Below, in pieces: positions 16,033 through 23,421 of a stretch of DNA of 35,496 nucleotides. The stretch comes from GCA-2724215 sp015660315 (GTDB taxonomy: Bacteria > Latescibacterota > UBA2968 > UBA8231), in contig JAPYQE010000036.1 of NCBI GenBank assembly GCA_029941315.1, forward strand, positions 1-35,496, written 5' to 3'. The position numbers and the translations under genes are program-made. A model generated the notes under the pieces. It was not told the origin of the DNA. It saw only the letters and a list, made by a program, of their open reading frames with translations, and ran no database searches. The first letter of the stretch is position 1; every line of letters begins with the position of its first letter.

Positions 16033-16818
16033 TTAGTCGAGTGTCGGGCCGAGTACTTTATTGAAGTTGCGGTAGAACTGCGCGACTTGCGCTACGATCA
16101 CCTCCAGCATAGCGTTGCCCAACTCCGGGGTTGCGTCGGCCGGGTTGTCGGTGTGGCCCGGGCCGGCCTGGAAGGTGCCGTAGGTTTGCACTACCGCGCC
16201 GGTGAGATCCACGTCGAGCCCGCCGGCGGCGCTGCTCTGGTCTTCGACCTTGGCTAGTGCTTCGGCGTCGACCCAATTGGGGCGCAGGGCCATGACCAGC
16301 GAGGTTTCGAAATGCGCGGCGTGGCCGGGCACTCGGCCGCCTTCGATCAGGCCCTTCTCCACCAGGGCATCGCGCGTCAGGTCCCAGTAGTTGCACGAGG
16401 CCACGGTGACCGGTTGGCCGAGGCGGTTGACCAAGTCCTGGCCGGCGACGCCGACGTGGTCGGAGTTGCCGCCGTGGCCGTTGAGGATGGCGATTTTGCG
16501 GAAGCCGGTTTTGGCCAAGCCGACGGTCACTTCGCGCACGACCTCGATAAAGGTATCGCTGGTCAGCGAGAGGGTGCCGCCAAAGGGGATGTGGTGGTGC
16601 GAAGACCCGAAGGCCAGTGGCGGCGTGACGACGACCGGCACGCTGTCGGCGGCAGCTTCGGCGGCGCGGGCGGCGACGGTCGATACCAGCAGGGTGTCGG
16701 TGCCGACGGCCATGTGCGGGCCGTGTTGCTCGGTGGCAGCGGTGGGCATCACGGCGATGGCATTGGGGGCGATGGCTTTGATTTGTTCGCGAGTCATCTC
16801 TTCGAAAAGCACGGGCAT
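16033..16818 (-). CDS. Creatininase-family amidohydrolase
   Basis: Starting at the ATG 16818 (GGAG six bases upstream) the protein has 261 residues, the usual family length; an ATG at 16836 is less well placed. Metal-site motifs are Glu30 and His32 (ATEQHGPHM), Asp41 (VGTDT), His115 (LNGHGGN) and a late Glu in HAAHFETSLVMAL. The family includes creatinine amidohydrolase and MftE/ArfB-like enzymes that open cyclic amides or trim peptides. Without mycofactocin genes nearby, a catabolic amidohydrolase is more likely; the substrate is not predictable. Transcription probably ends at the bidirectional terminator just downstream. Confidence 0.9.
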   Translation of the reverse strand: MPVLFEEMTREQIKAIAPNAIAVMPTAATEQHGPHMAVGTDTLLVSTVAARAAEAAADSVPVVVTPPLAFGSSHHHIPFGGTLSLTSDTFIEVVREVTVGLAKTGFRKIAILNGHGGNSDHVGVAGQDLVNRLGQPVTVASCNYWDLTRDALVEKGLIEGGRVPGHAAHFETSLVMALRPNWVDAEALAKVEDQSSAAGGLDVDLTGAVVQTYGTFQAGPGHTDNPADATPELGNAMLEVIVAQVAQFYRNFNKVLGPTLD

Positions 16819-16903
16819 TTGTTTCTCCAATGGCAATTTGTCGCGTGTTTTTTTGCGGACAGGTCGAGGTAGGTCGTCGATTATTTGATGCTTGCTTGAG
16901 AGG

Positions 16904-16932
16904 AGTGTAGGGCTGTGACTGGTTTAGTGCAA
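16904..16932 (-). promoter_or_regulatory. Predicted promoter of the creatininase-family gene
   Basis: On the minus strand TTGCAC (16927-16932), a 17-base spacer and TACACT (16904-16909), about 85 bases upstream of the ATG at 16818. Confidence 0.4.
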
Positions 16933-16944
16933 GGGCATTTCTTA

Positions 16945-17365
16945 TCGGGCCGATGCGGCGTGACAACCAGCGTCCTCACGCCGCATCCCATTCGGGCCGC
17001 AGTGTTTTGTATAATTCCGCGGTGGTGTCGGATAAATTGCATGCCTGTGCCGCCGCTGAGCATGTGTACTATATACGAGGTGTGTCGGTTGGCCGCGTTG
17101 TTGACCCAACGCACCTGGTAGGCGATGGCGTTTTCTGGTGCGAGTCTACCGTTTTTGTGGGTGAGTATGCGTTCGATGATGCCGCAGGCTCAGTTGCGCT
17201 TCCTCCGCATCGCGAAACTCCAGAACAGCCATTGTGTTTCAGCCAGCGAGACCTGGCCGCTCTCGGCCAAGCGCAGCTCTCGGCGTGCAGAGGGGCGGCG
17301 TACGGGGCGATTCGCAGGCCGAGGATATAGGGTACCAGCCGATGTGAAGAGCGAATGGCGGTTGG
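16945..17365 (-). pseudogene. Possible decayed coding remnant, family not recognised
   Basis: The gap between the creatininase and pepF genes (about 590 bases) has no intact gene. One minus-strand frame reads protein-like on both sides of a TGA at 17190-17192: upstream RRELRLAESGQVSLAETQW, downstream ENAIAYQVRWVNNAANRHTS. The region upstream of that seems to continue in another frame. No start codon with a ribosome site is visible. I do not recognise the family. It could also be chance coding-like sequence in G+C-rich DNA. Confidence 0.3.
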
Positions 17366-17412
17366 TTAACAGGGTTGTTGCCAGGGAGTAGCATCAAAGT
17401 GTCTGGTGTACG

Positions 17413-19209
17413 CTATTCCTCGTCGGCCAGGGCGATGGCTTCATCGACGCGTTGGCGGATCAGGTCGCAGCCGCCTTGCCAGAAGGCGCGGTCGGCGATG
17501 TCGAAACCCATATCGGCGACCAATTCGGCGGGCGATCGTGAACCTCCGGCCGAGAGCAGGTCGAAGTATTTGCCGACGAAGGCCTCGCCCTCCTCTTGGT
17601 AGCGCGCGTAGAGCGAGAGCACCATCAGTTCGCCGAAGGCGTAGGCATAGACATAGAAGGGGGTGTTGATGATATGCGGTATATAGAGCCACCACCAGGC
17701 GTGGTCCTCGCCCAACGACAGCGTGTCGCCGAACATCTCCTGCATATTGTTTTGCCACAGCTCGTTGAAGCGGGCGGTGGGTAGTTCGCCCTCGCTGCGC
17801 CGGGCTTGGTGGGCCTGTTGCTCGAAGCGATACATGGCAACCTGGCGGAAGACCGTGGCGAAAGTGTCTTCGATCTTGGAGCAGACCAGGGAGAGGCGCT
17901 CCTGGCGCGTGGTGAGATTTTGGCGCAGTCGGTCGAAGACCAGCATTTCGCCGAAGGTGCTGGCGGTTTCGGCCATCGGCAGTACGGGATGGTAGTCGAA
18001 CAGGTGATTGTCGCGGGCTAATACGTCGTGCACCCCGTGGCCCAATTCGTGCGCCAGGGTCATCACGTCGCGCGGCTGGTTGGTGTAGTTGAGCAGGACA
18101 TAGGGGTGATGGTCCGGCGTGACACCGGCGCAGAAGGCGCCGCCGCGCTTGCCCGCGGCGAGCTCGGCGTCGATCCAGCGCTTGTCGAAGAAGTCGTTGG
18201 CGATTTCGAGCAAGCGCGGTGAAAAATCGCCGAAGGCGCCGAGCACGATCTCGCGCGCCTGGGAGAAGGGGATCTCGCTGTCATCGCCTTCTAAGGGGGC
18301 ATAGCGGTCGTAGTGGGTCAGCTCGTCGAGATCGAGCAGCCGGCGCTTGAGGCGGTAGTAGTCGGCGACCGTGCCGTAATTGGCGACGCAGACCTCGCTG
18401 ACGGTATCGACGATCTCGGCGCTCAATTCGTTGTGTAGGTGGCGGCCGGCCTCGGGACGTTTGTAGTGGCGCAGTCGGTCGAGCACGTCCTTCTCGTGCA
18501 GCAGCGTGTTGTAGATGAAGGTGCAGACATGCGCGTTGCGTTTGAGGCCTTTAGTGAGGGCTTGCGCGGCGGTCTCGCGCAGTTGCCGGTCGGGGTTGTA
18601 GAGCAGCGGCAATAGCTCCGACTGGGTCAACTCTTGGCATTGGCCGTTGCGGTTGAGGCAGTATTTGGCCCGCCCGTGCGTTTCGGTGAAGAGACGGCCG
18701 AAGGCCTGGCCGCGGCTGGTGGTAGTTTCTACGAGAATCTTCTCCTCGGACTCGGAGAGATTATGGGCGGAGAGCAGGCGCTGGTGGTCGAGGTAGTGAC
18801 GGTAGGAGCCGAGTGCTTCGTTGCCGATCAGGGCGTCGTAGGTCTCGGCGGGTATCTGTCCGATTTCGAGGTCGAAGAAGACCAGATGGGTGGCGATGGC
18901 GCTGCCGAATTCGCGGGTCTTCTGCAACAGGGCGCCGCGCTCGGGGTCCTGGGTGTTGGTGGCGAAGAGCAGCATGCCGTAGGCCTGGGGTCGGTACTGG
19001 GCGCGCAGCAGCGCCTCGTAGGCGTCTTGTGCTTGGCGCAGGTGATGCGCGTCGAGGTCGGTGCGGGCGATCGTGTTCTTGAACTGCAATTCGAACGCTA
19101 GGGCTTGTTCGCGCACTGCGTCCATATCGATCTCAAGGCGCGGGTCGTCGGCGCTGGCGTAGAGGTCGCTCAGGTCCCATGTCGGTAGGGTTTCGGTCTT
19201 TCTAATCAT
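17413..19209 (-). CDS. pepF: Oligoendopeptidase F (M3B metallopeptidase)
   Basis: A 598-residue protein, the normal PepF length. It opens with the typical LPTWDLSDLYAS, has the long helical N-terminal region, and carries the zinc motif HELGHGVHD (near residue 385, HExxH) followed by a downstream helix with the third ligand (MAETASTFGEML). The C-terminal part has the family's YAYAFGELMVLSLYARY helix. It hydrolyses short cytoplasmic peptides, roughly 5-20 residues. There is no signal peptide. AGGAG lies 13 bases before the ATG and a near-consensus promoter about 50 bases upstream. It appears monocistronic. Confidence 0.95.
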   Translation of the reverse strand: MIRKTETLPTWDLSDLYASADDPRLEIDMDAVREQALAFELQFKNTIARTDLDAHHLRQAQDAYEALLRAQYRPQAYGMLLFATNTQDPERGALLQKTREFGSAIATHLVFFDLEIGQIPAETYDALIGNEALGSYRHYLDHQRLLSAHNLSESEEKILVETTTSRGQAFGRLFTETHGRAKYCLNRNGQCQELTQSELLPLLYNPDRQLRETAAQALTKGLKRNAHVCTFIYNTLLHEKDVLDRLRHYKRPEAGRHLHNELSAEIVDTVSEVCVANYGTVADYYRLKRRLLDLDELTHYDRYAPLEGDDSEIPFSQAREIVLGAFGDFSPRLLEIANDFFDKRWIDAELAAGKRGGAFCAGVTPDHHPYVLLNYTNQPRDVMTLAHELGHGVHDVLARDNHLFDYHPVLPMAETASTFGEMLVFDRLRQNLTTRQERLSLVCSKIEDTFATVFRQVAMYRFEQQAHQARRSEGELPTARFNELWQNNMQEMFGDTLSLGEDHAWWWLYIPHIINTPFYVYAYAFGELMVLSLYARYQEEGEAFVGKYFDLLSAGGSRSPAELVADMGFDIADRAFWQGGCDLIRQRVDEAIALADEE

Positions 19210-19254
19210 AACGGGCGCAAGCTCCTCGAATCACTGGCTGATTGTGGAACGCTC

Positions 19255-19283
19255 ATTATAATATGATCGCATAACGCGGGCAA
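19255..19283 (-). promoter_or_regulatory. Predicted promoter of pepF
   Basis: On the minus strand TTGCCC (19278-19283), a 17-base spacer and a perfect TATAAT (19255-19260), about 46 bases upstream of the ATG. Confidence 0.65.
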
Positions 19284-19450
19284 CTGCAGCGCGCCTTGCT
19301 CTGAAAAGCAGCGAGTCGAGCTTTGAGTTGTGTTGTTGCGGTCGAATGCAGGGGGGTAGTGAAAGTAGCTGTTGTCATGATCATTTCTTTTGGCAAGTGG
19401 GTGATTGCTTTTATGACCACAGATTATACGTCGCGTGTCAGAGGTTGAAA

Positions 19451-19648
19451 ATGGAATTAACTGTATTAAAAATAACTAATTATGGGAAAAGTGACATTTT
19501 AAAAGTGGCGAAATACACCATGTTGAGTGGCGTAGATCGCTTTAATAGCTTTTCCATGGCGTTCAACGCTCTTTGTTTTAATAAAAAAGACTCAATAAAC
19601 AATATCACTTGCCGATACTTAATAGTAAGTGGTAATATAAAATACTAA
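19451..19648 (+). CDS. Small hypothetical protein in an AT-rich island
   Basis: From the ATG at 19451 (AGAGG six bases upstream) there is a 65-residue frame; an open stretch reaches back to 19328 but looks non-coding. I do not recognise the sequence. The surrounding 19380-19700 is clearly poorer in G+C than the flanking genes and uses A/T-ending codons (many AAA, AAT, TTT), suggesting transferred or decayed DNA. It could easily be a chance frame. Confidence 0.25.
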   Translation: MELTVLKITNYGKSDILKVAKYTMLSGVDRFNSFSMAFNALCFNKKDSINNITCRYLIVSGNIKY

Positions 19649-19683
19649 GAACATAGACACCCTCTTCTCCCCGGAGTTGTATC

Positions 19684-19923
19684 TTGTATCAGAAGCTATC
19701 AGAAGCTAAAAAAGATGCCGCTCCCGAGTTGGAAGCCGCATTTGCCAATGGCGATATGATCGTCGTTTGCTAGGAGCCTGGTTATAAAATACACCGCTTA
19801 CCGCATTGGCAAGAAAAGGAATGGCTAGTTCATTCGCAGTAGAAGGATTACCGCAACTATCATAATATCTGCCGCTCGCACTACCGCGTTTATCAAGAAG
19901 AGATAGATCGGTTTATTAGCTGA
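19684..19923 (+). pseudogene. Small ORF interrupted by two in-frame amber codons
   Basis: A TTG at 19684 has GGAG seven bases upstream. It opens a frame that reads protein-like for 79 codons to a TGA at 19921, with TAG at 19771-19773 and 19840-19842. The second and third parts keep the character of a basic, aromatic-rich protein (KIHRLPHWQEKEWLVHSQ before the second amber; RNYHNICRSHYRVYQEEID after it). A clear intrinsic terminator follows 86 bases later, so the unit may still be transcribed. TAG is an ordinary stop elsewhere in this window, so decay by point mutation is the simplest reading. The family is unknown. Confidence 0.5.
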
Positions 19924-20009
19924 CGAGGCAGCGGCCTCCGGTGCGAGCACTACCAATATCGCTGCTGCCTAAAATATGTAGACACCCCTATGACACCTTG
20001 TAATATTGA

Positions 20010-20046
20010 ACTCCGCAATGCCCGGTTGGCGTTGCGGAGTTTTTTG
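20010..20046 (+). terminator. Intrinsic terminator after the amber-interrupted ORF
   Basis: ACTCCGCAA (20010-20018) pairs perfectly with TTGCGGAGT (20032-20040) and is followed by a run of T (20040-20045). Oriented for plus-strand transcripts coming from the 19.3-19.9 kb island. Confidence 0.85.
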
Positions 20047-20239
20047 TGTGTATAACAGTGGAGGGGCTCGGGAATTGGCCGTTTAGGGTGTTTTTAAAGT
20101 CCCCTCGGGGCGCCGTCGCACCCAATCCCTCTGCCTGGTAGCTTTTTTTTTCATTTCACCACGGAGGCATTTTTTAGGGAAAGTGGGTTTTGTTAAACCA
20201 TTCCTCCTAAGTGTCCTAAGGGCGCTGCCCTGCCCGTCC
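20047..20239. other. Non-coding gap with a hairpin at the end of the acyltransferase gene
   Basis: No gene is seen. A 9-base perfect inverted repeat, GTCCTAAGG (20213-20221) and CCTTAGGAC (20238-20246), spans the end of the acyltransferase gene, and its TAA stop (20240-20242) lies within one arm. No T-run follows on the minus strand, so it is not a standard terminator. Confidence 0.4.
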
Positions 20240-22189
20240 TTAGGACGGTTCGGGATTGAAGAGCCGGGCGATATGCGCGGCCTGGAAGAGTGTTGCCGGT
20301 TCGAGCTGGGTACGCAGCGCGCGTTTGCGCGGCAGCAGTGTGGTTTCGCCGAGCATTGGCGGGCAGACGACGACCTCGACTTGGCCGCTGCCGATATCGA
20401 GATTGCCGCGTGGGCATTTGGGCCACAGGGAGTGGATGCCGCGGAAGACCAAGGGGATGATGATCACGTCGGGTGGTAAGTGGGCGTAGAGCGCGTGTTG
20501 CATTGGCAGGCACTGGTGTTCGTAGGAGGCGGTGGTGCCCTCGCCGTAGACGACACCCGGACGCTCTTCAAGCAATTTGGCGAAACGGCGCGTGGGGCTG
20601 CCGGTATCGGCGGAGCGACTCATGATCACATGGCCGTCGACATCTTCGAGCATCTTGTCCACTTCTTCGGTGCTGAAGCCGATCAGCGAGAAGGAGCGGC
20701 CGGCGATGCGCACCATCGCGGGTTCGGTGAGGCGGGCGCGGGCGAGGATCACTGGCGCGGGGGGAGTACGCCAACCAATCAATTCGAGGAAGCGCGGGTC
20801 GTGCAGCAGGCTGCTCATCACCGGATGGTCGAAGAGACTGCGGTGGGTGGGCAGGAAGAGCACCTTGCCCTGCCGGTTGGCCAGGTCGAGGTCGCGGGCG
20901 GTCGCCGCGAAGAAGGGGTCGGCGTTTACTGTTACTTCGATGCCGAAGATGTCGAGCGACTCCCGGCCCCATTGCGCGCTTTCCGCGCTGGCTGCGGCGA
21001 GACGCTGCTCTTCGGGCAAACCGGCGTCTAGGATCTTCATCTTTTTGCGCCCAGTGCGGTGGTAGAGACGGGCCCAACGCAGCATACGGCCGCGGCGGCG
21101 CATAGAGCCGAGCGTATGTTGGCGGCCGACGTGCGGGTATTCGAGGAAGCGGCCCTGGGCTTTGCCGGCGAGCAAGGGGGGCATGGCCACGGGGTTGGGC
21201 TTGGCTCCGCGCGTCCGTTTGGCCAAGCGGTTGACGTGGCGGACGAGTGCGCGGGTCAGGTCGATCATGTCGCGGGTCAGATAGCTATACTCCTGGCCGT
21301 ACCAGAATTCCTTGGGTCTGATCTGGGCGGGGTCCTCGGAGTGGGCCTGCAGGAATTTGAGTAGCATGCCCTTGCCTAGGAGCACGAGCTTGTCCAACTC
21401 CCGATGCCACTTGGCCCGTACCCGGCCCTCGATCTTGGCCAGCAGCAGTTCGGCGTCGGTGATGGCTTTCCATACCGAAATGCCGAGCCAGATAAAATTG
21501 CTGAAGGTGTTGAAGCGGATGGCCAGGTGTTCGCCGGCGGCGAGATAGTCGACGATGCGTTCGGCGATGTCGCCGAGCAGTTTGTGCAGTGTGCCCTCGT
21601 AGCGCGTCCCGTCGATCTCGCAGTGGTAGCCCTGCAGCAAGCGCGGGTCGTCTTTTGTGGAGGACGGGTCGTTTTTCTGAGCCGCTTCCGCTCCGGCCTG
21701 CATTTTCTCGGCGACCGAGTGGGCGTGGGAGAGCGGTACGCGCGCGACGCGCAATTGCACGAGAGCGGCCTCGCCCTCGTCGAGGTCTAAGGGGTTGTCA
21801 CGGCTTAAGGCGTTTAGGTAGACGGACTGGTAGAGTTCGTGAAAATCGCGTTCGTTGCCTCGGTCGCGTTCTGTGAAGACCCGGCGCAGGGCGATATAGA
21901 GGCGGTTGGCTAGGTGGTAGCCGGGACCAACTTGCTCGTAGTGGTCATAGGCTTCCCGTAGACGGTTGTCGCGGCGGGATGGGATGCCTTCATGGATGGT
22001 GCCGATCAACTCGGCGCGGCGGACGAGTGCTTCGATATCTCCGGCCGACGGCCAGGTGGTCGTGTCGGGATCGCGGTCGGCGAAATGGCCATCGCTACGG
22101 GCGACCTGGAGCAATTCCACGGCGGCTTCGTCGTAGAGGTTCAGCAGTTCGTCCTTGTCTACGTCGCGCAGCAGTTCGTCCAGATCCAC
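20240..22189 (-). CDS. Glycerol-3-phosphate/lysophospholipid acyltransferase-like protein
   Basis: A 649-residue protein. The C-terminal part (about 430-640) is a PlsB/PlsC-type acyltransferase: the HX4D motif is HRSLFD in LPTHRSLFDHPVM (near 448), a later block reads VVYGEGTTASYEH where the family commonly has EGTRS, and a further block IIIPLVFRGIHSLWP matches motif IV. The N-terminal 400 residues are charged and helical without obvious membrane spans. The length is closer to PlsB/DHAP-acyltransferase-type enzymes than to the 240-residue PlsC. It probably acylates a glycerol- or lysophospholipid at the membrane. It stands alone, divergent from a Gfo/Idh/MocA gene. Confidence 0.75.
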   Translation of the reverse strand: MDLDELLRDVDKDELLNLYDEAAVELLQVARSDGHFADRDPDTTTWPSAGDIEALVRRAELIGTIHEGIPSRRDNRLREAYDHYEQVGPGYHLANRLYIALRRVFTERDRGNERDFHELYQSVYLNALSRDNPLDLDEGEAALVQLRVARVPLSHAHSVAEKMQAGAEAAQKNDPSSTKDDPRLLQGYHCEIDGTRYEGTLHKLLGDIAERIVDYLAAGEHLAIRFNTFSNFIWLGISVWKAITDAELLLAKIEGRVRAKWHRELDKLVLLGKGMLLKFLQAHSEDPAQIRPKEFWYGQEYSYLTRDMIDLTRALVRHVNRLAKRTRGAKPNPVAMPPLLAGKAQGRFLEYPHVGRQHTLGSMRRRGRMLRWARLYHRTGRKKMKILDAGLPEEQRLAAASAESAQWGRESLDIFGIEVTVNADPFFAATARDLDLANRQGKVLFLPTHRSLFDHPVMSSLLHDPRFLELIGWRTPPAPVILARARLTEPAMVRIAGRSFSLIGFSTEEVDKMLEDVDGHVIMSRSADTGSPTRRFAKLLEERPGVVYGEGTTASYEHQCLPMQHALYAHLPPDVIIIPLVFRGIHSLWPKCPRGNLDIGSGQVEVVVCPPMLGETTLLPRKRALRTQLEPATLFQAAHIARLFNPEPS

Positions 22190-22272
22190 TCTTCACCCGT
22201 TCTTTCGCGGTGCTCCGCGTCGTCGCGGCGCACGTTGTTTTTTACGATGCGCTCCGCGTTCTCGCGGGCGTT

Positions 22273-22301
22273 TTGACAGTTTGCAGGCAGCGGGCTATAC
22301 T
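22273..22301 (+). promoter_or_regulatory. Near-consensus sigma70 promoter of the Gfo/Idh/MocA gene
   Basis: A perfect TTGACA (22273-22278), a 17-base spacer and TATACT (22296-22301), about 58 bases upstream of the ATG at 22360. Confidence 0.8.
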
Positions 22302-22359
22302 TCGAAACTCTTATTGAATTAATAGTATTATCGCACACTTAGTCAACCGAGGTACAAAG

Positions 22360-23418
22360 ATGCGGCACCATATAGGGCTAGTCGGCTGCGGGGGGATCGC
22401 CGGGTCGTGGATCCAGGCGATAGACAAGCAGGAGGACTGCCGGATCGCGCTGACATACGACTTGTCGCCGGCGGCAGCGGCGGCGCGCGCGGCAGAGGTC
22501 GGCGCCGAAGCCGTCGACGATCTAGACGAGATCTGGCGGCGTGAGGAGATCGATCTGGTGGTTATCGGCACGCCGACGTCAAGCCATCCGCAACTGGTGG
22601 CGCAGGCGGCCGAAGCGGGCAAACACGTCATGTGCGAGAAACCCATGGCGCTGAACCTGGACGACTGTCGCCGGATGATCGCGGTGACCAAGGCGGCTGG
22701 GGTAACATTGGCGATCGGCCATTCCTTGCGTTTCTGGGGCGCCTTTCTCACTTGCCGTCGTTTGGTGGCGGAGGGGGCGATCGGGGTGCCGGTCTCCGGC
22801 AGCGTTGACCGCATGGGTACGGTCAAATTGCGCCGCGCCGACGAAGCCGAGGCGGCGGACCATTGGCGCAATGACCCGAGCAACACCGGCGGCAACGCGC
22901 TTGAAGGTTTTATTCACGAGCTGGACTTTACCCGCGCGATTTTCGGCGAAGTCGCTTCGGTGTGCTGCGAGGCGGCGGGTGGTGACGAATACGAAGGCCT
23001 GCTCAGCCCGAAAATTCTTCAGGCGCTGGTTAAATTCGAGTCGGGCGCGTTGGTGACGGCGCGTACCGGCAGCACGGTGGCTTTGCCGAGCATGGGCTAC
23101 TGGATTGCGGGTACCGAGGGCGGGTTACATTTTTCCGGTTGGGGCGACGATGTGCAGCACTACCGGCACGATAGCGAAGAGCCGGAAGCTGTGGCCGCGA
23201 CCGAGGGCTATGCCTATCACCTGGAACTCTGCGATTTGCTGACGGCGATTGAGAGGGGCGGCGAACCGGAGAATAGCGGCGAAAACGGGTTGAAGAACGT
23301 GGCCTTGGGGTTGGGCATGTACCGCGCTTTCGAAACAGGTCAACGCATCGGTTACAAGGAGGGGCTGCCCTTGAATACGGATATGGCGGGGAATTACCAG
23401 AATACGCGGTGGTGGTAG
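22360..23418 (+). CDS. Gfo/Idh/MocA family NAD(P)-dependent oxidoreductase
   Basis: A 352-residue protein of the usual family length. The N-terminal Rossmann fold has GLVGCGGIAGSW; GTPTSSHPQLV and the E-K-P motif (MCEKPMALN, near residue 92) follow, the Lys being catalytic in the family. The C-terminal alpha/beta substrate domain contains HELDFTR, with the usual catalytic His/Asp. Such enzymes oxidise or reduce sugars, inositols or related alcohols. The ATG has GAGG upstream and a strong promoter. The 3' end lies three bases from the convergent kinase gene. Substrate unknown. Confidence 0.92.
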   Translation: MRHHIGLVGCGGIAGSWIQAIDKQEDCRIALTYDLSPAAAAARAAEVGAEAVDDLDEIWRREEIDLVVIGTPTSSHPQLVAQAAEAGKHVMCEKPMALNLDDCRRMIAVTKAAGVTLAIGHSLRFWGAFLTCRRLVAEGAIGVPVSGSVDRMGTVKLRRADEAEAADHWRNDPSNTGGNALEGFIHELDFTRAIFGEVASVCCEAAGGDEYEGLLSPKILQALVKFESGALVTARTGSTVALPSMGYWIAGTEGGLHFSGWGDDVQHYRHDSEEPEAVAATEGYAYHLELCDLLTAIERGGEPENSGENGLKNVALGLGMYRAFETGQRIGYKEGLPLNTDMAGNYQNTRWW

Positions 23419-23421
23419 GGC

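Noticed and set aside
16312..16872. Plus-strand reading frames opposite the creatininase gene
   Set aside because: Low-complexity Gly/Ala/Asp-rich shadows of a well-recognised minus-strand enzyme.
18634..19101. Plus-strand frame opposite pepF
   Set aside because: It is the antisense shadow of the PepF N-terminal half.
19771..19842. Amber codons read as an amino acid (recoding or pyrrolysine)
   Set aside because: TAG ends many intact genes here (stops at 3191, 5477, 7946, 10182, 13299 and 33799), so general recoding is untenable; no pyl gene is present.
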